From the NCBI GenBank assembly GCA_013792005.1, contig VMSU01000156.1, positions 1 to 42,624 of the forward strand: a stretch of DNA of 42,624 bases. Direction: 5' to 3'. This DNA is from Desulfobulbaceae bacterium (lineage in GTDB: Bacteria; Desulfobacterota; Desulfobulbia; Desulfobulbales; VMSU01). This document shows positions 24,096 to 32,344 of the stretch, one piece after another. The position numbers were made by a program, and so were the translations under genes. A model generated the notes under the pieces. It was not told where the DNA came from. It was given only the letters and a program-made list of their open reading frames with translations, and made no database searches. Each line of letters begins with the position of its first letter. Position 1 is the stretch's first letter.

Positions 24096-27000
24096 TTATT
24101 TTGCCATAGTCACGCTGATTGCAACCCCGCGGTTTGGCCGAGCGGTTTTTTTCTGAGTGGTTGTTTCTATGGTTGTTCGTTCGATTTGCCCTGTTAGCAC
24201 GCCGTTAGATGTCAAAAAGTCGCTTACAGCTTGAGTTCGTTGACGTGCGAGTTGCTGCAAGGATTCGTGGGAAGGCGATCCTTTTCCTGTGTTCTTGTTA
24301 AGCTGGAGCAAGGCCTTCTGGTCGGCTGGATCGGTAGATCCCGTAAGAATTATTGCGATCAACGGGTGTTCTGAGAGATAGAGAGCGAGGGCGGGGAGCC
24401 GTTCCTTCATTGTCGGAGTTAATTGGTCCGATCCTGGCTTAAAAGAGATCGTTTCGGGGATTGTTTTCTGCGTATTTCCGAGAATGGAGACCGGGGAGAC
24501 GGTAGCCTTGAGCAGGAGTTGGTTGAGGAATGCCTTGATCCCTTCAAGGTAGGTGAATCCTGTGTCGGTTCGGCCATCGATCGGAATGGTCAGGGCAATA
24601 GCGCCATCGGTATCTTGGAGTAGCGCCTGGATCAGAGGCAGAGTCTCCCAGGTGGAGCCAATCGCCTTGATTGCCTGGGAGGACAGAGGATTGCTCAGTT
24701 TGAGTCCATTGAATGTCAGATGGCTCACGTCGTGAATTAAGGTATTCTCATAGGTCATATCGTTTTCGAAGTCCAGCGTTCCATCCTTAATAGTAAATCC
24801 CCAATGTGGTTCAATAACTGCTGCAAGTGATGAGAGTGGAAGTCCTATGATCTCAGTGGCGAGTGTCATCGCCGGCTGGGTTGCAAAGGGGCTGATAGTT
24901 CCTTCAGCCTCGAATTGGGCAGAGTTTTCCATCTTGCCGGTGAAGGTAAAGGGGATAATCTGGTCCTTGGCCACGATATAATCGGAGAGGTCGCCATCAA
25001 TTTTGTTGAGGGTGAGGGTCAGTCCCGGGGGGCCGGGAAAATCATAGATCAGGGTCCCTTCGCTCAGGGTGATGGATTTGATAGAGACGGTTGCTTCGTC
25101 GGGGGTTGTTCCGGGCTGCCATCCCGGCTGGATGAGAGGCGGCAGCGTGGGCATGCCATTCTCGTTTGCGGTTACCTGGAGGGATGGCCCTTGGAGGGTA
25201 AGCCGGTTAATTGCGACTGAGAGGGGTCGAAGGCTGAAAACAGTTTCTTCTCCGATAATCTTGCGGCAACTGATAGGGGGGGAGGCAAGTTCGGTAATGG
25301 ACCAATTTCCAGTGTAGTTTAACGCCGGAAGCGACAGGGTGCCGTCAACGCTCAGGGCCCCGCTTGCTGGCACGGTTAAATAGTGATTAAAGAGCGGTTG
25401 GAAAACGGTCAGGGGCACTTCTGTTGTTTGCAGGTTGAGAGTGGCGTTGAAGGGAGCGAGCGTAAAGGTGCCTGCGGCCTGGACTGGGTATTTGTCATCC
25501 AGCATGGCGGCGGCGGTCACGGTGTTGGGGCGTGCGCGATCAATCTGGTCCAATTGCAGGTCGAATCGCTCCAGGCGCAGGCTTATATCTGGTGGGCCTT
25601 GATTTTCGATCACAAGGCTGCTGTTGGTAATCTCCAGCCCATTTAGGTCGATATCCGGCGGTGGTGTGGCCTGGATGTCAGGATCGGTAAGCGGTGTCTG
25701 CCAGGAGGCGGTGGCGCTGCTCCTCCTGCAGACGATCTTGGCTTGCTGTAGGCGGACTTTGCCAAGGTGGAGCGTTGGTTCGTCGGGGTTGAATGATCCT
25801 TGATCACTATGCCAGACAGGGACCTCAAGCGTTTGGCCATTGAGTTCAACTAGGATATTTCTGGCCTGAATCGCCAAGGGGTCAAGATGCAGGATTGGTT
25901 CTTGGTTTGGTCCCAGGGTGACGGCAAAATTGGTTTGCGTCTGATCTATTGTGCCAGCGGTTATCGGCAGGGAAGGTCCGATTATCTGCCAAAGGTCCTG
26001 GATGGTGGCGATATCGATAGTGTTGAGAATCATTAGTCCTTTGGCGGTAAATGGGGCCCCGCTGGCACTGCCCTGGAGGCTGAGGCGAGAACCTGTTTCT
26101 GTCCGGGCATTAAGGGAGAAGAAGGCCTGTTCCGGGCCGTCTGGAGGGTGCGCGGTATTGATCGACGCGTCAAGGCCTTTCCAGTTTGTGGCCGGACTGA
26201 GTGGTGAGTCGGGGTGGGCGAAGATCTCTCCGTTGGTGATCTGGAGGAGGGTAACGGGCATGGTGCCGAGCTGCCTGGGGTTGGTTTGGATGAGGGCCGC
26301 AGCCAGATGGCGCCAAGGAAATGCCTTGTCAGCCGGTCGATGCCAGACAGGATGAGCGAGGGTGATTGCATTGGCATGAAATTGTTTGCTCACCGGCGCG
26401 AACCAGCCACTGATGCGACCGGAGTCAATGGTCAGTTTTCCTTGAGGGTTTTCGCCCTGGAACGAGCGAAGGGAGATTTCTCCGAGGACCCGAATTTTTT
26501 CTGATTGAGAACCATCGTAGAGCACGTCAAGGTCAAGATCAGCCTGTCCCTTCAATGTTTGCAGTCCAAGTTGTGGCGGCAGGTGATCCTTGTATGTTTC
26601 CAGGTCGAGGTTGGCCATTTTTAGGCTCATGCGGGATGTTGTCGGTCCCTGTGGCGACAGGGGCGTTTGCCCGGTCATAGCTATGGGGGTGCCATTGATC
26701 CGGGCGGAAAATTGAGGCTGCAGAGTGCCGCTGTGATAATTGATATTCTCAATTGCCGGCAGGGTCAGGGTGACTTCTTCCAGACGGTGACTTTTATTCG
26801 TTGTCAGGACCTCGTAACGGATCTCTCCTCTGGTGAGTTCGATATTGTTGATTGAGTAACGTTGGGCGGCTCTGCTGATGAGCCAGGTCAAGAGGCGATG
26901 ATTCTCTGTGGCAGTGGGCGGCACGAGAGAAGAAGCATTGTATTTGTTGTCAATGCCTTGAACCAGGTGGAAGAATGGCTGGTCAATACTCAACTCTTGG

Positions 27001-27458
27001 CAGATGATGGCTCGGTGGAACAGAGAGCTTGTTTCCAGATTAATGGTCATCTTGGAGAATGAAAGGATGGGGTCGACTTTGTCGTTAGGGGCTGAGAGGA
27101 GTGGACCGACAATGCCATTTATCAGGGTAAGCTTAAGGCGTAGCGGATCGAAGTTCACTTGACCGATAGTGATTGGTCGGCCAAGGCCACGGGCGATGGC
27201 TTGTGCGCCGAGAGTCTTGATCAGGTAGGGGAGCACAAAGTAGCCGCAGGATAGATAGCCGATGGCGCTGATACTAAGCAGAGTGAGAACTAAGGAGACT
27301 GGGAAGGGTACCTTGGCTTTGGGAGGGATTGCCTGTCGTGAAAAATGGGGTTGGCGCGGTGATCGTACCGTTCGGCCAGCGGTAGTGTTGATTGGAGATG
27401 ACGGCCTGTCGATGGATATGTCGCCAAAAGGGTCATGTTGGCTGTTTTGTTTTTTCAT
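24096..27458 (-). CDS. DUF748 (AsmA-like) envelope protein with OmpA-like C-terminal region
   Basis: 1120 aa. A cytoplasmic N-terminus with a Ser/Pro/Arg-rich tail precedes one membrane helix (FPVSLVLTLLSISAIGYLSCGYFVLPYLI). The remainder consists of the long beta-strand repeats of DUF748/AsmA-like proteins (YSINNIELTRGEIRY, VSIKSITLSEGTLIYDF, PLSSLAAVIEPHWGFTIKDG), probably a periplasmic groove. The C-terminal ~110 residues (FKPGSDQLTPTMKERLPAL, RTQAVSDFL, NRGVAISV) look like an OmpA/MotB-type region, common in DUF748 proteins. Related AsmA-like proteins are implicated in lipid transport across the periplasm; that role is inferred. The ATG at 27458 is used; a TTG at 27482 is possible and neither has a clear ribosome site. 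Confidence 0.85.
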   Translation of the reverse strand: MKKQNSQHDPFGDISIDRPSSPINTTAGRTVRSPRQPHFSRQAIPPKAKVPFPVSLVLTLLSISAIGYLSCGYFVLPYLIKTLGAQAIARGLGRPITIGQVNFDPLRLKLTLINGIVGPLLSAPNDKVDPILSFSKMTINLETSSLFHRAIICQELSIDQPFFHLVQGIDNKYNASSLVPPTATENHRLLTWLISRAAQRYSINNIELTRGEIRYEVLTTNKSHRLEEVTLTLPAIENINYHSGTLQPQFSARINGTPIAMTGQTPLSPQGPTTSRMSLKMANLDLETYKDHLPPQLGLQTLKGQADLDLDVLYDGSQSEKIRVLGEISLRSFQGENPQGKLTIDSGRISGWFAPVSKQFHANAITLAHPVWHRPADKAFPWRHLAAALIQTNPRQLGTMPVTLLQITNGEIFAHPDSPLSPATNWKGLDASINTAHPPDGPEQAFFSLNARTETGSRLSLQGSASGAPFTAKGLMILNTIDIATIQDLWQIIGPSLPITAGTIDQTQTNFAVTLGPNQEPILHLDPLAIQARNILVELNGQTLEVPVWHSDQGSFNPDEPTLHLGKVRLQQAKIVCRRSSATASWQTPLTDPDIQATPPPDIDLNGLEITNSSLVIENQGPPDISLRLERFDLQLDQIDRARPNTVTAAAMLDDKYPVQAAGTFTLAPFNATLNLQTTEVPLTVFQPLFNHYLTVPASGALSVDGTLSLPALNYTGNWSITELASPPISCRKIIGEETVFSLRPLSVAINRLTLQGPSLQVTANENGMPTLPPLIQPGWQPGTTPDEATVSIKSITLSEGTLIYDFPGPPGLTLTLNKIDGDLSDYIVAKDQIIPFTFTGKMENSAQFEAEGTISPFATQPAMTLATEIIGLPLSSLAAVIEPHWGFTIKDGTLDFENDMTYENTLIHDVSHLTFNGLKLSNPLSSQAIKAIGSTWETLPLIQALLQDTDGAIALTIPIDGRTDTGFTYLEGIKAFLNQLLLKATVSPVSILGNTQKTIPETISFKPGSDQLTPTMKERLPALALYLSEHPLIAIILTGSTDPADQKALLQLNKNTGKGSPSHESLQQLARQRTQAVSDFLTSNGVLTGQIERTTIETTTQKKTARPNRGVAISVTMAK

Positions 27459-27777
27459 TACGAGAGGTTGGGGCACGACCAAGGAGTGTTAAGGGGAGGC
27501 GGAGGGGGATAGCTAAGTGGCTGTGGACGCCGCCAAAGCTTTTCACCTCCATTGGTCATGCCTCATCAATTAAAATTAATATAATGGATGCGGTATAACA
27601 GCAACGAGCGTCTTCCCAGGATTTTTATTGTCTTGCCTGGGGAGGTATGATACATTTAAAAACTAACGAAATCAACATGATAAATCATTGCATCCCTAAG
27701 AATAGAGCCTCAGGATATTTTAACCGCTTAGAAATTACTCCTGGTTACGAATACCTTATGCCGTGTATCCCGGCAAG
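27459..27777. other. divergent intergenic region with -10-like box and a short possible uORF
   Basis: Holds a perfect TATAAT (27580-27585) in the plus direction with only a poor -35. A 44-codon frame from ATG 27647 ends at 27781 in ATGA overlap with the possible plsC start 27778; its GGGGAGG is only one base from the ATG, too close for normal initiation. No other structure seen. Confidence 0.35.
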
Positions 27778-28503
27778 ATGATTATGAAAACACTTCACTA
27801 TTTACGGGCCATCCTGGTGCTGCTTGTCACCCCGGCATCGACATTGGCGCTGAGCATATCGGCCTTGATTCTGGGTTCTTGTACTCGAAGTCCTGCTGTC
27901 TGGGTTCAGGCGCTGGCCAAGAGATGGGGCCGTCTTATCTGCTCTCTTGCCGGGGCACGAGTGTCGGTTGAGGGGCGGGAGAATCTTGTTCAGGCCGGAC
28001 CCTATATTTTTGCCGCTAACCATCAGAGTCAGTTCGATATCTTTGCTCTGCAGGGGTATCTGGGGTGTGATTTTCGGTGGATGGCCAAAAAAGAGTTGTT
28101 CGCTGTTCCTATCTTTGGCGCAGCGATGAGGTCGGCAGGTTATATCTCGGTGGATCGTTCCCGGGGGCGTCAGGCCATGCAGAGTTTAATCGAGGCAGCC
28201 AGAAGGATTGCCGATGGGACATCGGTGGTGATCTTTCCTGAAGGGACCAGGAGTCGTGACGATCAGCTTCAGGATTTCAAGAGCGGGGCGATGGTGTTGG
28301 CGATCAAAGCGGGGGTGCCTATTGTGCCTGTGGCTATTATCGGAACCCATCAGATTTTACCCAAAGGAAAATTGCTGGCCCGGTCGGGACAGGTTCTGAT
28401 CAAGATTGGTCAGCCCATAGACACGACAAAATTCTCCGGATCAGATAAACAGGCGCTTGCCCTCCGTCTGCAACAGGCGGTAGCCGACCTCATTGCAGGG
28501 TAA
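27778..28503 (+). CDS. plsC: 1-acyl-sn-glycerol-3-phosphate acyltransferase
   Basis: About 241 aa. The first ~35 residues are hydrophobic. The acyltransferase blocks are clear: NHQSQFD near 78-84 (N-H-x4-D), a middle FRWMAKKELFAVPIFG, and FPEGTRS near 152-158, then GVPIVPVAIIGTH. It adds the second acyl chain to lysophosphatidic acid at the inner membrane. Start is uncertain: GTG 27763, ATG 27778 and ATG 27784 are in frame and none has a clear Shine-Dalgarno site. It is the only plus-strand gene between minus-strand neighbours and converges on ldcA with 36 bp between the stops. Confidence 0.93.
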   Translation: MIMKTLHYLRAILVLLVTPASTLALSISALILGSCTRSPAVWVQALAKRWGRLICSLAGARVSVEGRENLVQAGPYIFAANHQSQFDIFALQGYLGCDFRWMAKKELFAVPIFGAAMRSAGYISVDRSRGRQAMQSLIEAARRIADGTSVVIFPEGTRSRDDQLQDFKSGAMVLAIKAGVPIVPVAIIGTHQILPKGKLLARSGQVLIKIGQPIDTTKFSGSDKQALALRLQQAVADLIAG

Positions 28504-28539
28504 GGCATGAGGTTTTTTGAAGCGTTGAAGGCCCTTTGG

Positions 28540-29459
28540 TTATTTGAGTAGCGAAAGTACGCATCTGCTGCTGTCCATGGAGACTGTGCTGCCAATCGGT
28601 AGTAAGATATTGCGGCTGCCATGGCCTGCTGGAAAATTGGCCCAGACCGGAATGTGCTCTCCGGTCAACTCCAAAGTCCGCTGCCAGATCAAGTCCAGGT
28701 CGGAGATGCTATGCATATCGCTGTCCAGGAAATCGCCGAGGATGATTCCCGCCAGGGAGTCAAGCCGTCCGGCCAGGCTCAGTTGGGTCAGGATGCGATC
28801 AATCTGGTAGGCTGATTCATTGATGTCCTCAAGGAGGAGGATGGCCCGGCCCACATCGGTTCATAGGGGGTCGCCACTAATTGTGCCAGGCAGGCCAGAT
28901 TGCCGCCAATCAGGTGTCCTTGGACCTCACCGGGGCGCAGCACCTCAAGACCTTTGATTTTTAGATGCTCCTGGGCATGAACCGTAAGTTCATTGAGCAT
29001 CGATATCATGGCTGGATTGCCGTCTCGTGCCAAAGTTGACAACATGGGGCCGTGGAAGGTGATAAGGCCGGTCTGGTGTTGGATGGCGTTGAGCAGAATG
29101 GTCAGGTCGGAAAAGCCGATCAGAATTTTGGGCTTGCGCCTGATGAGTTCAAAATCAAGTTTTGTCAGGAGTCTTGCGCACCCATAGCCCCCGCGTACCG
29201 CCACAATAGCCTTGACTTCATCGTCATCCCAGAGTCGATGGAACTCTTCAAGCCGGCGCTGATCGGAACCGGCTAGATAGTTTTCCTTGCGGCAGATATC
29301 GTCGGCGAATTTAACCTTGATCCGATTGTCCCGAAGGAGTTGCAGTCCCTGTCTGAGGATATCTTCCTTGATCGGCCCGGCCGGTGCAGCCAGGCCAATG
29401 GTGTCTCCCTTTCGTAGTTGGGGGGGATGAAGGGCTTTATTACTCATGGCAGCGCTCAT
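28540..29459 (-). pseudogene. ldcA: LD-carboxypeptidase (peptidase S66), broken by a frameshift
   Basis: Two overlapping frames make one S66 protein. The upstream part (28788-29459) has GDTIGLAAPAGP near the N-terminus, VRGGYGCARLL, the catalytic-serine motif GFSDLT near 116-120, and HLIGGNLACL, then loses frame after TPYEPMWAG. The downstream part (28540-28854) resumes as GRAILLLEDINES and contains the other catalytic-site regions, LLLED (Glu) and FPAGHG (His). One extra G near 28845-28854 would restore MWGRAILLLED. All catalytic residues are kept, so it may be a recent mutation or a sequencing error. The enzyme removes the terminal D-Ala from tetrapeptides in peptidoglycan recycling. The start overlaps the coaX stop; ATG 29447 is also possible. 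Confidence 0.85.
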
Positions 29460-30210
29460 AGATCAGGCGAAGTCCTTCCAGGGTGAGGTTTGGTTCGATC
29501 TCTTCAAGCGACGAGGCATAAGGGGCGATCAGTTTTGCCATGCCGCCGGTGGCGATAACCTTGGGGATCTGAGGTGAGAAGGAGGTCTTGAGCCGTTGGA
29601 TCAGCCCTTCCACTAAGCCGCCATAACCATAGAGGATACCGGATTGGATGGCGGAGACAGTATTGGTGCCAATGGGTTGTGGTGGCGGGATATTGATATC
29701 GACTCTGGGTAATTTGGCCGTTTTGCTGCCGAGCGCCTCAATGGCGATGCCCATGCCGGGAGCAATGGCGCCGCCCAGGTATTCCCCGTGAGCTGAGATG
29801 CAGTCAAAGGTGATGGCTGTGCCGAAATCGACGATGATCATGGCCTGTTGATAACGGTGAAATCCAGCTACAGCATTGACAATCCGATCTGCCCCGACTT
29901 CGGCCGGGGTGTCGATCATGATTGGGATACCGGTTGCTGTGTGGTGATCCACCAAGATTGGGTCTGCTGTTAACGTCCGCGAAAAGGTGAGCCAGGCGCT
30001 ATTCAACTGGGGCACAACGCTTGCGAGGATGAGGCCACGGATGCTGCCCGCGGAAAACTTGCTCATGGCAAAGAGACTGTGGACGATAATGGCGATTTCG
30101 TCGGCGGTGTGCTGGCGGTTGGTCTGAATTCTCCAGTGATGACTGATGTCATTGTTGTTAAAGATACCGATGACGGTATGGCTGTTACCAATATCGATGG
30201 CAAGAAGCAT
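29440..30210 (-). CDS. coaX: type III pantothenate kinase (CoaX)
   Basis: 256 aa, the normal CoaX length. ASKHA-fold motifs are present: MLLAIDIGNSHTVIGIF at the N-terminus, PAEVGADRIVNAVAGF near 102-117, IIVDFGTAITFDCIS near 125-139, and GGLVEGLI and VIATGGMA toward the C-terminus. It phosphorylates pantothenate in the first step of CoA synthesis; type III enzymes are insensitive to CoA feedback and need a monovalent cation. Overlaps the start of ldcA downstream. No strong Shine-Dalgarno site is visible. Confidence 0.96.
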   Translation of the reverse strand: MLLAIDIGNSHTVIGIFNNNDISHHWRIQTNRQHTADEIAIIVHSLFAMSKFSAGSIRGLILASVVPQLNSAWLTFSRTLTADPILVDHHTATGIPIMIDTPAEVGADRIVNAVAGFHRYQQAMIIVDFGTAITFDCISAHGEYLGGAIAPGMGIAIEALGSKTAKLPRVDINIPPPQPIGTNTVSAIQSGILYGYGGLVEGLIQRLKTSFSPQIPKVIATGGMAKLIAPYASSLEEIEPNLTLEGLRLIYERCHE

Positions 30211-30299
30211 GGGTGTACTCGAAGGATAAGGGATAAGGAGCTGTCTTTTATGGGGTGAGGTTTGACTGCCCAGGGGAATTCGAGGAAGAGCTGCGGGAC

Positions 30300-30494
30300 T
30301 TACTGGTCATGGATTCGACTTTCTCTCATGAGCATGACACCGAGGCCTGCCGTGAAAAGAAAGCCGAAGAGGCTGATCCACCATGGAATTACCGTTCCAG
30401 CGACAATGACCTCCACACTCATGATGAGACGGGTCAGGTGGAGGGCGGCAATCAGAAAAAGAAATATGATGGTAATCAGGGACGCAGGTTTCAT
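30300..30494 (-). CDS. small two-helix membrane protein
   Basis: 64 aa from the ATG at 30494, chosen because GGAG lies six bases upstream. Two hydrophobic helices, ASLITIIFLFLIAALHLTRLI and IPWWISLFGFLFTAGLGVML, connected by EVIVAGTV, with a basic/polar tail. It follows the cysteine-rich lipoprotein gene on the same strand and may share its transcript. Function unknown; I recall similar small proteins in anaerobic deltaproteobacteria but cannot name a family. Confidence 0.6.
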   Translation of the reverse strand: MKPASLITIIFLFLIAALHLTRLIMSVEVIVAGTVIPWWISLFGFLFTAGLGVMLMRESRIHDQ

Positions 30495-30512
30495 GACAGT
30501 CTCCATGAGGCT

Positions 30513-30540
30513 GCCGCCCTTGATTTCAAGGGCGGCAGTG
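30513..30540. other. 11-bp perfect hairpin between two small genes
   Basis: CTGCCGCCCTT pairs with AAGGGCGGCAG around GATTTC. No T tract in either direction, so it is more likely an mRNA stability or processing element than a terminator. Confidence 0.6.
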
Positions 30541-30551
30541 TTTGACGGAAG

Positions 30552-30998
30552 TTACTCCGCTTTTTTCAAGGGCATCCCGCATTTGCAGCCTGCAGGCATG
30601 GCAGACAGGGTGTTACAGGCACAAGTTCCCCCACAGTTACAGAAATAAATTCCTGATCCTGCAAGGTTTACCCGTTTGACCGGCATCCCGCATCCGCATT
30701 TGGTCGGGTCCTTGGGGTCAATATTGCATTTGCATCCTTCCTTGCATTGGCAGAGAATGGCCTCATTGCCCTCGACCTTGATCACGTGGCCCCACGCCAT
30801 TGGGGAACCGCACTTGCAGTTTCCAGGGGTGAGGCTGACGGAGTTGCATTTGCATTGGGGGCCGCAATTACAGCTGTAGAGTATATCGGTCCGTTCTTCT
30901 TGGGGGGCGCTTGCGGTCGGGCTAGTCCCTTTAGTCATGCAGGCGGTCATAAGAACGGATACGCAAATGGCCAGAAAGAGTGTTTTGAGCAGGTTCAT
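30552..30998 (-). CDS. lipoprotein with three identical-spacing cysteine repeats (metal-binding candidate)
   Basis: 148 aa. The signal peptide ends in lipobox LMTAC (Cys20). Three repeats then share exactly the same spacing C-x-C-x3-C-x-C-x9-C-x-C: Cys 43/45/49/51/61/63, 83/85/89/91/101/103 and 120/122/126/128/138/140. Each ends in C-x-CG-x-P and has CN after the fourth Cys. Eighteen regularly spaced cysteines strongly suggest metal binding (metallothionein-like) or cluster binding on the periplasmic side of a membrane. AGGAG lies seven bases before the ATG. The divergent neighbour across the intergenic repeat is a CDF metal-efflux transporter, which fits a metal theme, but that link is inference. 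No known family is claimed. Confidence 0.8.
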   Translation of the reverse strand: MNLLKTLFLAICVSVLMTACMTKGTSPTASAPQEERTDILYSCNCGPQCKCNSVSLTPGNCKCGSPMAWGHVIKVEGNEAILCQCKEGCKCNIDPKDPTKCGCGMPVKRVNLAGSGIYFCNCGGTCACNTLSAMPAGCKCGMPLKKAE

Positions 30999-31106
30999 GT
31001 GATTTCTCCTTTTTGTGGGGTTTAGGATGTTTTTTGCCAGAATCTTTGCTCATAATGGTAGCATTGTTGGGGAGGGGATAGCAAATGATTTTTGATGGCG
31101 CAGGTA

Positions 31107-31291
31107 TTAGGGACGCTGAAAATACCAATTTACCATAACGCATCCCGGCTTTGGGCCATCTTTGGTCGCGACTCAATCACAAAATCCTCGACGTAGCGCT
31201 GCTACGCCTGCGGTTTTGTTCAATCGGCGCAACCAAATCTGTCCCAGATCCGGGCGTGATCCAGGTAAATTGGTATTTCCCGAGTCCCTTA
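31107..31291. repeat. 185-bp MITE-like palindromic element
   Basis: Terminal arms of 28 bp (TTAGGGACGCTGAAAATACC... and its mirror ending TCCCTTA) are inverted repeats with a few mismatches; AAATACCAATTTACC is exact. The interior also pairs (CCCGG with CCGGG, TTTGGT with ACCAAA, CAAAA with TTTTG) down to a GTAGCGCTGCTAC centre. The whole element can fold into one long hairpin. It lies between the cysteine-rich lipoprotein and CDF genes. Confidence 0.85.
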
Positions 31292-31368
31292 TCTCCTCTG
31301 TTGACTAACCGGAATAAAAATGATTACGCTGCCTAGGTATTGTGAGGCATTCCTAAATTGTTTGTGTC

Positions 31369-32280
31369 ATGGAGAGGGTTGTGCTGAGGGATGAGCGTTT
31401 CAATAAAGCGGGTCGAGTCATCAAGGTAGGGTTGTGGGCTAACGCGTTGCTGATGGTGATGAAACTTCTGGCCGGTTATTTTGGCAAGTCGGAGGCGGTT
31501 TTTGCCGATGGAGTCGAGAGCGCCTGTGATTCGGTGGCGATTATGTCAACGCTTGTTGCGCTTCATATTGGCCGTAAACCTTCTGATGATGACCATCCTT
31601 ATGGCCACGGCAAGGCGGAGAGCATCGCTGCGATTCTTGTGGCTCTGCTTATTTTCGCTACGGGGGGGGGGATTCTTTATAGTGCGGTACGCACGGTCAT
31701 GACCGGCGTTTATCAGGAGCCGAGGATGATCGCCGTGATCGCCGCTATGGTGACGATTGTTACCAAAGAGGCTCTGCACCGTGTTTCACAGAATGTTGGA
31801 GACGAGCTGGGGAGTCCGGCAGTGCTGGCCATTGCCAAAGATCACCACAAAGATGCAGTTACCTCGGTGGCTACTATGATTGGTGTTACCAGCGCTTTTT
31901 TTGGATTTAAGATTATGGATCCCTTGGCGGCAGGACTTACGGCCTTTTTTATTTTTCATATCGGTTATGAGTCCTTCATGACAGCCGCCCATGAGCTGAT
32001 GGACGGTCAGCCCTCCGAAGAGTTGAACACCACGATTACGGTGTTAGCCGAAGAGGTGGAGGGGGTCGATCATGTCCATGAAATTCGTTGCCGCCGCTCA
32101 GGGCAGTATATCATTGTCGATTTGAAGCTGGACATGGACCCTCAGATGACGGTGAAGCGTTCTCACTCGATTGCATGTGAAGTGAAACAACGAATTTTTG
32201 AGCGATTTTCCGAGGTGGGCGATGTCATGATTCACATCAATCCCCACGATGAGGATCATGTGGATTTGATCAGGCTATAG
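31369..32280 (+). CDS. cation diffusion facilitator (CDF) family metal transporter
   Basis: 303 aa with about six membrane helices and a C-terminal cytoplasmic domain. The metal-site motifs are in place: FADGVESACDSVAI in helix II (D-x3-S/E-x2-D type), the HPYGHGKAES loop, and KDHHKDAVTSVATMIG in helix V (H-x3-D). The C-terminal part (HELMDGQPSE, VDHVHEIRCRRSGQYIIVDL) is the usual dimerising metal sensor. It exports divalent metal (Zn, Fe, Co, Cd or Mn) in exchange for protons; specificity is not readable. Start has no clear Shine-Dalgarno site; GTG 31381 is an alternative. Confidence 0.94.
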   Translation: MERVVLRDERFNKAGRVIKVGLWANALLMVMKLLAGYFGKSEAVFADGVESACDSVAIMSTLVALHIGRKPSDDDHPYGHGKAESIAAILVALLIFATGGGILYSAVRTVMTGVYQEPRMIAVIAAMVTIVTKEALHRVSQNVGDELGSPAVLAIAKDHHKDAVTSVATMIGVTSAFFGFKIMDPLAAGLTAFFIFHIGYESFMTAAHELMDGQPSEELNTTITVLAEEVEGVDHVHEIRCRRSGQYIIVDLKLDMDPQMTVKRSHSIACEVKQRIFERFSEVGDVMIHINPHDEDHVDLIRL

Positions 32281-32344
32281 CCCTTAGTTTATTAGGTAGA
32301 TTGTCGGTCAGGTTGGGATTGACGGAAGCAGAGGGAGAAGAGTG

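Noticed and set aside
27647-27781. 44-codon frame overlapping the possible plsC start
   Set aside because: The GGGGAGG is one base from the ATG, the peptide has no recognisable feature, and the length is within chance.
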